Shown: positions 1-10,475 of the stretch, piece by piece | How the letters are laid out: each line of letters begins with the position of its first letter | Numbering within the stretch: position 1 is the first letter of the stretch | Assembly: GCF_033242265.1 (NCBI RefSeq) | Contig: NZ_BTFW01000001.1 | Coordinates: 186,001 to 250,000, forward strand | Reading direction: 5' to 3' | DNA length: 64,000 nucleotides | From: Novosphingobium sp. IK01 | GTDB taxonomy: Bacteria > Pseudomonadota > Alphaproteobacteria > Sphingomonadales > Sphingomonadaceae | Translations under genes and position numbers: made by a program | Notes under the pieces: model-generated | The model's input: the letters and a program-made list of their open reading frames with translations, nothing else | Database searches by the model: none | What the model was told of the DNA's origin: nothing

Positions 1-119
1 TGCTGGCCGCCTTGCGGCAGGCCCTGCGCGCACGCGGGTTCGTTCCGCTCGCCCATCGGCAGGTTCCGGCCAACGATGGCGGGCTTGCACTGGGGCAGGG
101 CGTGATCGCCGCGCTTTGA
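1..119 (+). CDS. hypF: Carbamoyltransferase HypF, C-terminal end (partial)
   Basis: Only the last 38 codons are present (frame begins at base 3), ending in TGA. The terminal peptide contains VPANDGGLALGQ, which matches the conserved C-terminus of HypF. HypF makes the thiocarbamate on HypE that supplies cyanide ligands for the NiFe-hydrogenase active site. This suggests that a hydrogenase maturation locus lies to the left of the window. The gene converges on the alcohol dehydrogenase at 215-1252. Identification rests on a short but characteristic tail. Confidence 0.8.
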   Translation, partial: LAALRQALRARGFVPLAHRQVPANDGGLALGQGVIAAL

Positions 120-214
120 ACGGAAGCGGGTTTGGCGGCGAACGGGGATGATGGCGCGATGTGTCCGAGATGTCCCCGGACACATCGCCAGTCCTGCCGT
201 CAGCCCTCGTGGAG

Positions 215-1252
215 TCAGGCGCTGAGGATGACCTTCATCGCGTTTTCGCGGGCCGCATTGCCGAACACCTCATAGGCGGCCAGAATGTCGTCGAGCTTGA
301 AGCGATGGGTGATCATTCGCGCCGGATCGACCTTGCCACTGCGCAGGGTCTTGAGGAGCATCGGCGTCGTGTTGGTGTTCACCAGCCCCATCGAGATGGT
401 GATGTTCTTGATCCACAGTTCCTCGATGTGAAGCTCCACCGGCTTTCCGTGAACACCGACATTGGCAATGTTGCCACCTGCTGCCACGATTTTCTGGCAA
501 ATGTCGAAGGTCGCCGGAACGCCCACCGCCTCGATGGCGACATCGACGCCAAGCCCTTGCGTCATCTGCATGACCTTCCCGACCGGGTCTTCGGCGCCGA
601 CCTGTACCGTGTCGGTCGCGCCGAACTGTTTGGCCAGTTCGAGGCGGGAGGCATCCATGTCGATCATGATGATGCGGCCCGGCGAATAGAATTGCGATGT
701 GAGCAGCACCGACATGCCGACAGGCCCGGCCCCCACGATCGCGATCGTGTCGCCGGGCTGGACATGGCCATATTGCACGCCGATCTCCAGACCCGTGGGC
801 ATGATGTCCGAGAGCATGACCAGCGCCTCTTCATCGGCGCCTTCGGGGATCGGATAGAGCGAATTGTCACCATGGGGGATGCGCACATATTCGGCCTGGG
901 TGCCATCGATCAGGTGCCCCAGAATCCAGCCCCCGTCCGAGCAATGCGCATAGAGCTGCCGCTTGCAGTTCGCGCATTTGCCACAGGATGTGACACACGA
1001 GATGAGCACGGCATCGCCGGGCTTGAAATTCTGCACCGCCGGGCCGACGGCTTCGACCACGCCCACGCCTTCATGGCCAAGGATACGACCGGGCGTGACG
1101 GCCGGAACATCGCCTTTCAGAATGTGAAGGTCGGTGCCGCAGATCGTCGTCTTCGTGACTTTCACGATCACGTCGGTCGGCTGCTGCAAGGCGGGCTTGG
1201 GCTTTTCTGTCCAGGCCTTCTGGCCAGGGCCCTGATAAACGAGAGCTTTCAT
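215..1252 (-). CDS. Zinc-dependent alcohol dehydrogenase (MDR family)
   Basis: 345-residue medium-chain dehydrogenase that oxidises alcohols or reduces aldehydes with NAD(P). The catalytic zinc site is visible as CGTDLH near residue 38 and GHEGVG near residue 60. The structural zinc lobe is CGKCANC followed by a fourth Cys (about residues 91-105). The Rossmann glycine motif is GAGPVG near residue 170. The start was set at the ATG before KALVYQGPG, because GGAG lies about 10 bases upstream and the family begins there; the open frame further upstream has no support. It lies 46 bp after the second dehydrogenase (1299-2327) on the same strand, so the two are probably cotranscribed. Substrate is unknown. 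Confidence 0.92.
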   Translation of the reverse strand: MKALVYQGPGQKAWTEKPKPALQQPTDVIVKVTKTTICGTDLHILKGDVPAVTPGRILGHEGVGVVEAVGPAVQNFKPGDAVLISCVTSCGKCANCKRQLYAHCSDGGWILGHLIDGTQAEYVRIPHGDNSLYPIPEGADEEALVMLSDIMPTGLEIGVQYGHVQPGDTIAIVGAGPVGMSVLLTSQFYSPGRIIMIDMDASRLELAKQFGATDTVQVGAEDPVGKVMQMTQGLGVDVAIEAVGVPATFDICQKIVAAGGNIANVGVHGKPVELHIEELWIKNITISMGLVNTNTTPMLLKTLRSGKVDPARMITHRFKLDDILAAYEVFGNAARENAMKVILSA

Positions 1253-1298
1253 GGTATCTTCTCCAATCGCCAGTACGCGCACGGCATGCGCAGGGGCA

Positions 1299-2327
1299 TC
1301 AGGGGGCAAAGGTGTTGCAGGCCCGCGTCGTCTGGTCCGGGACCAGCACGGCCGCGCCGTCCAGTTCACCCCGGCGCAACATGGCGATCGCCTCGTTGGC
1401 CTGTTCCAGAGGGAACGCGGTGGTCGTGATGCGGATACCCGCCTTGCCGGCAATGGCCATGAAGTCGCGGCCATCCTCGCGCGTGAGGTTGGCCACCGAC
1501 ATGATCGCGCGCTCGCCCCACAAGTCGTCATAGGGGAAAGACGGAATATCACTCATGTGGATACCCGCGCAAACCACCCGCCCACCCTTGTGGACCGCCT
1601 TGAGGGCGGCAGGAACAAGGGCGCCGACCGCAGCAAAGATGATCGCGGCATCGAGTTCAACCGGCGAGGGTTCGTCCGACCCGCCAGCCCAGGCGCATCC
1701 GAGCGAGCGGGCGAACTCCTGGCTCCTGACATCGCCCGGACGCGTGAAGGCATAGAGTTCGCGGCCCTGCCACCGGGCGACCTGGGCGATGATGTGGGCC
1801 GATGCCCCGAAACCGTAAAGGCCGATTTTCCTGCCTTCTCCGGCCATTGCCAGCGAACGATAGCCGATCAGCCCTGCGCACAGCAGCGGGGCGGCTGATA
1901 CATCATCGAATTCTTCGGGGATGGGCAGGCAGAAGGCCGCGTCGGCGATAACATGGGTGGCAAACCCGCCATCGCGCGTCGCGCCGGTAAAAGTGGGATG
2001 ATCGCAGAGATTTTCCCGTCCGCCATGGCAATAGGGACAGGCGCCACAGGTCCGCCCCAGCCAGGGCACACCAATCCGTTGCCCGATTTCCAGCCCTTCG
2101 ACGTCTTCGCCGCGCGCATCGACAAGGCCCACGATCTCGTGCCCCGGCACGATCGGGAGGTTCGCCTGAACTTCACCGTCAATCACATGAAGGTCGGTCC
2201 GGCATATGCCGCAGGCCAGCACGCGCAGGCGCACTTCCCCTTTCCCCGGCTCGGGCAGCGGGCGCTGCGCGCGCCGCAAGGGTTGACCAACCCGATCAAG
2301 TTGCATCACGGTAGCGGTTGATGTCAT
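1299..2327 (-). CDS. Zinc-dependent alcohol dehydrogenase (AdhA-like)
   Basis: 342 residues, MDR superfamily but only distantly like its neighbour. It shows CGICRTDLH and GHEIVG for the catalytic zinc, and CGACPYCHGGRENLC for the structural zinc. The cofactor loop reads GLYGFGASAH rather than the usual GxGxxG, as in the AdhA-like subgroup. The start was set at the ATG of MTSTATVMQLDRVG; 18 codons of extra open frame upstream lack family similarity. It is the first gene of a probable two-gene unit with the dehydrogenase at 215-1252. Its position downstream of katG (same strand, 335 bp apart) hints at a stress or detoxification setting, which is inference. Confidence 0.9.
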   Translation of the reverse strand: MTSTATVMQLDRVGQPLRRAQRPLPEPGKGEVRLRVLACGICRTDLHVIDGEVQANLPIVPGHEIVGLVDARGEDVEGLEIGQRIGVPWLGRTCGACPYCHGGRENLCDHPTFTGATRDGGFATHVIADAAFCLPIPEEFDDVSAAPLLCAGLIGYRSLAMAGEGRKIGLYGFGASAHIIAQVARWQGRELYAFTRPGDVRSQEFARSLGCAWAGGSDEPSPVELDAAIIFAAVGALVPAALKAVHKGGRVVCAGIHMSDIPSFPYDDLWGERAIMSVANLTREDGRDFMAIAGKAGIRITTTAFPLEQANEAIAMLRRGELDGAAVLVPDQTTRACNTFAP

Positions 2328-2662
2328 GTCAAACCATCCAGACGAATGGGAGATGTAAGCCCATCGGGCATCGGCGATCAAGGCACTACGGCGCCCTCGA
2401 TGGACATTTCAATGACATAGGACAATCATGCAAAGGTTTGGCGGTGCCCCGGACCAGACTTTTGCCCTCCTTCGGAGAGAGCCTCGGGCATTTCCCTGGA
2501 GAATGCCCGAGGCCCAAAAGCACGAAGACCGCCCCGGCAAAGCTTGCCTTTTCTGGAGGTGTGGTGGGTCCATCAGGGCCGCTGAACCTTGGCCGTGGTG
2601 ACACAATCGACAACCAACGATCCCCCGGAGCATGCCAGGCCGGGGGACCACATCGGCTTTCT
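2328..2662. other. Intergenic region between katG and the dehydrogenase pair
   Basis: 335 bp without a convincing gene. It holds the predicted katG terminator (2621-2647) and a second perfect hairpin. That hairpin has an 11-bp stem, GCCTCGGGCAT at 2481-2491 against its complement at 2503-2513, with an 11-nt loop. Neither flank of it carries a run of T, so it may be an mRNA-stability or protein-binding structure rather than an intrinsic terminator. Promoter elements for the dehydrogenase gene must lie here, but none is clear. Confidence 0.5.
2621..2647 (-). terminator. Probable katG terminator
   Basis: An 8-bp perfect GC stem (TCCCCCGG at 2621-2628 pairing with 2640-2647, 11-nt loop) begins 15 bases after the katG stop codon. 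On the minus strand it is followed by a moderately T-rich stretch (TCGTTGGTTGT). The stem is strong but the T tract is imperfect, so termination efficiency is uncertain. Confidence 0.5.
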
Positions 2663-4927
<2,265 letters not shown>

Positions 4928-4953
4928 CTAGCGAAGGGTGCGGCACATCGTCT

Positions 4954-4966
4954 TTCGTCCGACGAA
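4954..4966. promoter_or_regulatory. Palindrome TTCGTC-N-GACGAA upstream of katG
   Basis: Perfect 6+1+6 inverted repeat about 80 bp before the katG start. Size and symmetry fit a dimeric regulator site. The regulator is unknown. Confidence 0.4.
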
Positions 4967-4973
4967 CGGAATT

Positions 4974-4988
4974 TGTCAGATGCTGACA
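4974..4988. promoter_or_regulatory. Palindrome TGTCAG-N3-CTGACA upstream of katG
   Basis: Perfect 6+3+6 inverted repeat about 100 bp before the katG start and 7 bases from the preceding palindrome. It could be a LysR-type (OxyR-like) or other dimer site. This is inference from symmetry only. Confidence 0.35.
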
Positions 4989-5343
4989 CAAAGTGGATGG
5001 GCCGCAGGCTGACCGGTGTGGCGTACTCTTCGTGCCTGCAATCATGATGGACATTGAGGAATCCGCCAGCTTTCTGTTTCATGGCAACAAAAACAGGCAG
5101 GCTATTGCCAAATAAGGCAATGTTGATGATTTCGGGCTGGCCGGGGCTTCGACGGTTGCCCAGTCGGTATCGCAAAGCCGCCATCGCCGGACATCGGGTG
5201 CGACCTGTCGCCCCCGGAAGGGCGGCCTGACATCGGCGGTCCTGATCGCGTCCGTCGTCGCATGTTGGTCGATGTGCGTCTCGTCCAAATCGGCATCCGA
5301 AAAGCCAAGACCGTCCTGATCGCGTGAACGACGATGCCCGGCG

Positions 5344-6702
5344 ATGACACACAGACCAGAAGCCATGGGCCAGCGCCGGGGGGCAGCGATCACTGCTCTC
5401 CGGGCATGGATGCGAAAGCGTTGGAATGCGCAGTCGGTGCTCTATGGCATGTTGTTCCTGTCGGGGGGCGCGCTGTTCGCATTGGCGCTGACCTGGCGTC
5501 CGGCGATCGCGCCGATTCCGGTCCCTGCGCCAGGTTCTTTTCCGGCGGGGATGGTCGAACGCGGCGCTGTTCTTGCGAGGCTTGGCGACTGCGCGGTCTG
5601 CCATACTGCGGAAGGAGGGCGACCGCTGGCGGGTGGACGTGCGCTCGCCACGCCTTTCGGAACGCTCTATTCCGACAACCTGACTCCCGATCCCGACACG
5701 GGGATCGGAACCTGGTCGGCCGAGGCGTTTCGCCGCGCGATGAAAGATGGCGTGAGCCGAACGGGCTCGCATCTCTACCCGGCGCTCCCCTACGAGCATT
5801 TCACCCATGTGAGCGATGGCGATCTCGATGCGCTCTACGCGTTTCTGATGACCCGGCGAGCGGTCCGTCAAAAGGCGCCCGCGAACAGGCTGATCCCGCC
5901 GCTTGGCTTCCGCCCGCTGCTGGCCGGCTGGAAGATGCTGTTCCTCCACAAGGGCGCGATCATCGTTGATCCGGCCCGGTCGGCGGAATGGAACCGGGGC
6001 GCCTATCTCGTCGAAGGCCTCGGCCATTGCGGGGGCTGCCATACGCCGCGCAATATCGCCGGGGGTGAGGTCCGCTCGCGCGCCTATGCCGGTGGTATCG
6101 CCGAAGGCTGGCGGGCACCGCCGCTCGACCGCTCGAACCCGGCTGCGCGGGGCTGGACCCCGGACGCGCTCTACACCTATCTGCGCACGGGCATTTCTCC
6201 TGATCACAGCGCGGCAGCCGGGCCGATGGGGCCGGTGGTCGAGAGCCTGTCGGCGGTTCCCGAGGAGGATGTCCGCGCGATCGCAACTTATATCGCGTCG
6301 CGGATGGCAGGCGCGGACGCCGGTTCGCCGTCACGCCCGACCCCTGACGATCCGGTGCGGGCTGCCCGGCTCTTTCCCGAAGGGGCGACGCTCTACGCCG
6401 GCGCCTGCGCGGGCTGTCACGGCCCCGGTGCGCCGATGATGGGGCAGGGGCGTCCGGCCCTGGGGCTTGCCAGCGCCTTGCGCGATGAGGTGCCGACCAG
6501 CGCCATCCAGGCGATCCTGCGTGGTATCGAGCCGCCGGTTGCCGGTCGTGGCCCCAAGATGCCGCCCTTCGCCGACAGTCTCACCGACGCTCAGGTCGCC
6601 GCGGTGCTCGGTTATGCCCGGTCTCGCTACACCGATCGTCCGGCATGGTCGAAGCTGGATCGCGCGGTTGCCAGGGCTCGCAAGGAGAGTGCCCAACCAT
6701 GA
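5344..6702 (+). CDS. Tri-haem cytochrome c subunit of a molybdenum hydroxylase
   Basis: 452-residue membrane-anchored cytochrome with three haem c sites: CAVCH (83-87), CGGCH (229-233) and CAGCH (355-359). One hydrophobic segment at about residues 34-50 serves as an uncleaved signal or anchor, placing the haem domains in the periplasm. This layout matches the cytochrome subunits that take electrons from isoquinoline 1-oxidoreductase/nicotinate dehydrogenase-type enzymes, or from membrane alcohol dehydrogenases. The stop overlaps the next start (ATGA), showing coupled translation with the 2Fe-2S subunit. The start is uncertain: internal ATG codons at 5365 and 5410 are possible, and no strong ribosome site marks any of them. 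Confidence 0.9.
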   Translation: MTHRPEAMGQRRGAAITALRAWMRKRWNAQSVLYGMLFLSGGALFALALTWRPAIAPIPVPAPGSFPAGMVERGAVLARLGDCAVCHTAEGGRPLAGGRALATPFGTLYSDNLTPDPDTGIGTWSAEAFRRAMKDGVSRTGSHLYPALPYEHFTHVSDGDLDALYAFLMTRRAVRQKAPANRLIPPLGFRPLLAGWKMLFLHKGAIIVDPARSAEWNRGAYLVEGLGHCGGCHTPRNIAGGEVRSRAYAGGIAEGWRAPPLDRSNPAARGWTPDALYTYLRTGISPDHSAAAGPMGPVVESLSAVPEEDVRAIATYIASRMAGADAGSPSRPTPDDPVRAARLFPEGATLYAGACAGCHGPGAPMMGQGRPALGLASALRDEVPTSAIQAILRGIEPPVAGRGPKMPPFADSLTDAQVAAVLGYARSRYTDRPAWSKLDRAVARARKESAQP

Positions 6703-7175
6703 CCCTCACCATCCATGTCAACGGCACGGCCCACAAGGTCGATGCCGATCCGGAAACGCCGTTGCTCTATGTCCTGCGCGACGATCTGGGCCTCAATGGC
6801 GCCAAATATGGCTGTGGTCTCGGCCAATGCGGCGCCTGTACCGTCCATCTCGACGGCAAGGCGATCTTCTCGTGCGTCACGCCGGTTGCGGCCGTCGGCG
6901 ACCGGCCGGTCCGAACGATCGAGGGCCTCGGGTCGATCGAGAAGATGAATCCGCTTCAGCAGGCGTTCCTCGACGAGCAGGCCGCGCAGTGCGGCTATTG
7001 CATCGCCGGCATGATCATGCGCGCGCAGGCGCTGCTCGATGTGAACCCGGCACCGACGGACGCTGAAATTCGCGCGCACATGCAGCCCAACCTCTGCCGC
7101 TGCGGCACGCATGTGCGTATCCTGCGCGCTATCAATCGCGTCGCCGGTCGCCCGGTCAGGGATGTCGCGGCATGA
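6699..7175 (+). CDS. 2Fe-2S subunit of xanthine dehydrogenase-family oxidoreductase (IorA-like)
   Basis: 158 residues with two [2Fe-2S] centres. The plant-type cluster is in GCGLGQCGACTVHLDG (about residues 44-60). The second cluster is in the helical domain, CGYC near residue 103 and CRCG near residue 136. It passes electrons from the molybdopterin subunit to the cytochrome subunit. The start at 6699 was chosen because ATG overlaps the upstream stop as ATGA and AAGGAG lies just before it. The end overlaps the next gene in the same way. No signal peptide is visible, so it is probably co-exported with the Tat-bearing large subunit (inference). Confidence 0.95.
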   Translation: MTLTIHVNGTAHKVDADPETPLLYVLRDDLGLNGAKYGCGLGQCGACTVHLDGKAIFSCVTPVAAVGDRPVRTIEGLGSIEKMNPLQQAFLDEQAAQCGYCIAGMIMRAQALLDVNPAPTDAEIRAHMQPNLCRCGTHVRILRAINRVAGRPVRDVAA

Positions 7176-9436
7176 GCGCCACCGCACTGTCGAAGGCCCT
7201 TGCCCGCCGCGAAGTGCTGGCAGCCGGCGGGCTGCTGGTCGCGTTCTCGTTTTCCGCGCGCAGCCTGGCCCAACTGGCTGGCGGCGGGGAAGGCGGGGCC
7301 GCGCCCAAGGCGATCCGGCCGGATCTGCCGGGCAGCCTCAAGAGCAATCCTGAACTCGATTCCTGGATCAGCATCGGACCCGACGGCCAGGCCACGGTCT
7401 TTTCCGGCAAGGTGGAACTCGGGCAAGGCATCCGCACGGCCTTGCTTCAGGTCGCGGCCGAGGAACTGGATCTGCCGCCATCGGCGATCACCTTCATCAC
7501 CGCCGATACCGCGCGCACGCCTGACGAAGGGCTGACGGCAGGCAGCCACTCGATGCAGGACGGTGGAACCGCCCTTGCCAATGCCGGCGCCAATGTCCGC
7601 ATGCTGCTGACCCAGGCCGCGGCCAGGGTCTGGAGCATCGAGCCTGATCAGTTGACGACCACCGGCGATGGCCATGTCGCGGCGCTCGATGGGCGACGGC
7701 TGTCCTATGGCCAACTCGCCACGCGCCTTTCGCTTCATGTCGAGGCTGTGCCCGACGCGCCGCGCCGCGATCCTCGCCAATACCGGACGATGGGCAAGAA
7801 TTTTCCCCGCGTCGATATTCCGGCCAAGCTAGTCGGCGGCGAAGCTTTCGTTCAGGACATGCGCTTGCCCGGCATGCTCCATGCCCGCGTCGTGCGCGGG
7901 CCGAGCTATGGCACGCGGCTGGCGGCGCCGAAGCTCGCGGCGGCGCGGGCAATGCCCGGTGTGGTCGCGGTCATTGAGAATGGCGACTTTCTCGCGGTGG
8001 TCGCACGCAAGGAATGGCAGGCGATCAAAGCCATGCGCGTTGCGCAGGAGAGCGACTATGTGCGCCTGCTGCCGCCCATGCCCGCCGCCGAGGGGCCCCA
8101 TCATCTGCAAACCATGCCCTCGCGCGAGATCGTTGTGCTCGATACCCATGATGGCGACAGGCCGGCCTGGAAGACTGTGCGGGGCAGCTTCAGCCGACCG
8201 TGGTACAGCCATGGGTCGATCGGTCCGTCCTGCGCGGTGGCGCTGGCCAGGGATGGCGGTCTTACGATCTGGTCGCACAGCCAGGGCGTGTTCGACATGC
8301 ACCGCGCGATCGCCGAACTGGTGGGACTGGCACCGGAAAAGGTGCGCTGCATCCACACCCCCTCGGCGGGCTGCTATGGCCAGAATGGCGCCGATGACGT
8401 GACGGCCGAAGCCGGGCTCATCGCGATGGCGCTGCCCGGCCATCCGATCCGCCTGCAATGGATGCGCGAGCAGGAATTCGGGTGGGAACCATGCGGCTGT
8501 GGCATGGTGACGAAGGTCGATGCGGCGATCGGACCCGACAAGCGGATCGCGCACTGGACTTATGAGGTGTGGAGCAATTCGCATAATACCAGGGCCGTGA
8601 AAGCGGGCGGCTATGCCGTCGCCCAGCAGGTCAGACCGGGCTTCGCGCCGCAGGAGGCCAAGCCCATCCCGATGCCGGAGGGCGATGGCGATCGCAATGC
8701 CAACCCGCTCTATGTCTTCCCCAACATGAATGTGCTCTACCATTTCGTGCCGGAAATGCCGCTGCGCGTGTCGGCGTTGCGTTCACTGGGGGCGCATCTC
8801 AATGTGTTCACGATCGAGAGCACGCTCGACGATCTGGCCCGCGCGGGCGGCGTCGACCCGCTGGCCTTCCGGCTGGCGCATATGGAAGACGAACGCGCGC
8901 GGGCGGTGATGATCGAGGCCGCCGGCCGTTTTGGCTGGTCGCATCGCTCCCGGCCGGATGGGCGGCGCGGCTGCGGCATGGCCTTCGCGCGCTACAAGAA
9001 TATCGGCGCCTATTGCGCGATCGTCATGGAAGTCGAGGTCGAGAGGGAGACCGGCGCGATCATGGTCCACCGGGTTAACGCTGCTGTCGATGCGGGACAA
9101 CCCGCCTCGCCCGACGGCATCCGCAATCAGGTCGAAGGGGGCATCATCCAGTCGTTGAGCTGGGCGACCTATGAAGCGGTCACGTTCGATGCGACCCGCC
9201 GGACAAGTTTCGACTGGGGAACCTATCCGATCATGCGGTTTCGCGACGTGCCGGGCGCGATCGACGTCCATGTCATGGACCGCCCCGGTCTTCCCTTCCT
9301 GGGCGCTGGCGAAACCTCGCAAGGGCCGACATCCGCCGCACTCGCCAATGCAGTCGCCGATGCCACCGGCGTAAGGCTGCGCGACATGCCGTTGACCCCG
9401 GAGGTGGTCAAGGCCGCAATCGGTCTGATCGGCTAG
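7172..9436 (+). CDS. Molybdopterin-binding large subunit, xanthine dehydrogenase family (IorB-like)
   Basis: 754 residues. The N-terminus carries twin arginines (ARREVLAAGG) before a hydrophobic stretch, consistent with Tat export. The body is an aldehyde oxidase/xanthine dehydrogenase-type molybdopterin domain of the IorB/NicB class. The presumed catalytic Glu lies in LGAGETSQGPTSA close to the C-terminus. Substrates in this class are N-heterocycles or aldehydes; the actual substrate cannot be told from sequence. No FAD subunit gene accompanies it, in keeping with electrons leaving through the tri-haem cytochrome. Its stop overlaps the stop of the convergent LysR gene by four bases. Confidence 0.92.
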   Translation: MSATALSKALARREVLAAGGLLVAFSFSARSLAQLAGGGEGGAAPKAIRPDLPGSLKSNPELDSWISIGPDGQATVFSGKVELGQGIRTALLQVAAEELDLPPSAITFITADTARTPDEGLTAGSHSMQDGGTALANAGANVRMLLTQAAARVWSIEPDQLTTTGDGHVAALDGRRLSYGQLATRLSLHVEAVPDAPRRDPRQYRTMGKNFPRVDIPAKLVGGEAFVQDMRLPGMLHARVVRGPSYGTRLAAPKLAAARAMPGVVAVIENGDFLAVVARKEWQAIKAMRVAQESDYVRLLPPMPAAEGPHHLQTMPSREIVVLDTHDGDRPAWKTVRGSFSRPWYSHGSIGPSCAVALARDGGLTIWSHSQGVFDMHRAIAELVGLAPEKVRCIHTPSAGCYGQNGADDVTAEAGLIAMALPGHPIRLQWMREQEFGWEPCGCGMVTKVDAAIGPDKRIAHWTYEVWSNSHNTRAVKAGGYAVAQQVRPGFAPQEAKPIPMPEGDGDRNANPLYVFPNMNVLYHFVPEMPLRVSALRSLGAHLNVFTIESTLDDLARAGGVDPLAFRLAHMEDERARAVMIEAAGRFGWSHRSRPDGRRGCGMAFARYKNIGAYCAIVMEVEVERETGAIMVHRVNAAVDAGQPASPDGIRNQVEGGIIQSLSWATYEAVTFDATRRTSFDWGTYPIMRFRDVPGAIDVHVMDRPGLPFLGAGETSQGPTSAALANAVADATGVRLRDMPLTPEVVKAAIGLIG

Positions 9437-10326
9437 GCGCGGCGATGCTCGCCGCCGCGAAGCTCCTGTTCGAGCGCGCCCACGAAGGCGCGGACTTTGG
9501 CAGGGACCAGACGCGCGGTTGGATAGACCGCCCAGATCGCCAACGGCTCGGGCTCGGCATCTTCAAGCCGGATCGGCTCGATAACTCCCGCGCGCAGATC
9601 GTCCTCGACGTTCCAGCCCGAGAGATTGGCGATGCCGAGCCCGCCGATACAGGCCTGGTGCAGGGCTTCGATGGAACTCGCCGTGAAGCGACCGCCGACC
9701 TTCTGGCGCACCGTCTTGCCGTTCCTGACGAAGACCCAGTGCGATCCGCCAGTGCCGAGCAGGCAGGCGTGATCGACCAGATCGGCCAGGACGCGGGGTT
9801 TGCCGTGCCGCGCGATATAGGCAGGGGCAGCGCAAAGCCGTCGGGGATTGTCGGCAAGGCGGCGGGCGACGAGGTGATTGTCGCGCAATTTCGCGATCCG
9901 CACCGCGACATCGATTCCCTGCGCCACGATGTCGACCTGATCGTCGGTCAGCAGCAGATCGACGCCAAGGTCCGGGTTGGCGGCCATGAACCGGGCGATC
10001 ATCGGGGCGACAACCTTGCGGCCGAACGCCGCCGACGCTGTAACGCGCAACTGGCCCGAAACACCGGCCCCGGCCGGGCGCAGGGCCGCAAGGGCACTGG
10101 CCTGTTCATCGAGCATCGCCTGCGCATGCGGCAGGAAGGCTTCGCCTTCAGCGGTTGGCGAGAGCGCACGCGTTGTCCGCTGTACCAGCCGGACGCCCAG
10201 CTCTGTCTCGAGCGCGGCCAATCGCCGGGATGCCGCCATGGCGTTGAGCCCCAGCCGCCGCGCAGCGGCTGCCAGACTCCCGCTACGGACGGCTTCGGCG
10301 AAAACCGCCAGATCCTGAAGGTTCAT
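9433..10326 (-). CDS. LysR-family transcriptional regulator
   Basis: 297 residues. The N-terminal winged helix-turn-helix lies at about residues 3-60 (FAEAVRSGSLAAAARRLGLN) and the substrate-binding domain at about 90-295. It converges on the molybdenum hydroxylase operon, with stops overlapping by 4 bp, and is divergent from the MFS transporter at 10476. The 149-bp gap between the divergent genes holds a palindrome of LysR form (10340-10355). By the usual LysR pattern it should autoregulate and control the transporter; control of the hydroxylase operon is possible. No clear Shine-Dalgarno precedes the ATG. Confidence 0.92.
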   Translation of the reverse strand: MNLQDLAVFAEAVRSGSLAAAARRLGLNAMAASRRLAALETELGVRLVQRTTRALSPTAEGEAFLPHAQAMLDEQASALAALRPAGAGVSGQLRVTASAAFGRKVVAPMIARFMAANPDLGVDLLLTDDQVDIVAQGIDVAVRIAKLRDNHLVARRLADNPRRLCAAPAYIARHGKPRVLADLVDHACLLGTGGSHWVFVRNGKTVRQKVGGRFTASSIEALHQACIGGLGIANLSGWNVEDDLRAGVIEPIRLEDAEPEPLAIWAVYPTARLVPAKVRAFVGALEQELRGGEHRRA

Positions 10327-10339
10327 TGTATCGTTATCC

Positions 10340-10355
10340 GTTATGCTGACATAAC
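10340..10355. promoter_or_regulatory. Candidate LysR operator (GTTAT-N6-ATAAC)
   Basis: Perfect 5-bp inverted repeat that contains a T-N11-A core (10342 to 10354), the LysR half-site pattern. It lies 14 bp before the LysR start and 120 bp before the MFS gene, in the divergent promoter region. Confidence 0.5.
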
Positions 10356-10475
10356 TGAGCAGGTCACTACACCGATCAGGGATATTATTCCATATTCGCG
10401 GCCATCACAGTCGTCCAGTCGAAGGCAGTGCTCCTGAAGCGCGGCCGACATGGGCACTTCCATGAGGATACTCAG

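Noticed and set aside
2481..2513. 11-bp perfect hairpin considered as an intrinsic terminator
   Set aside because: No run of T follows on either strand, so only the stronger candidate at 2621-2647 was called a terminator.
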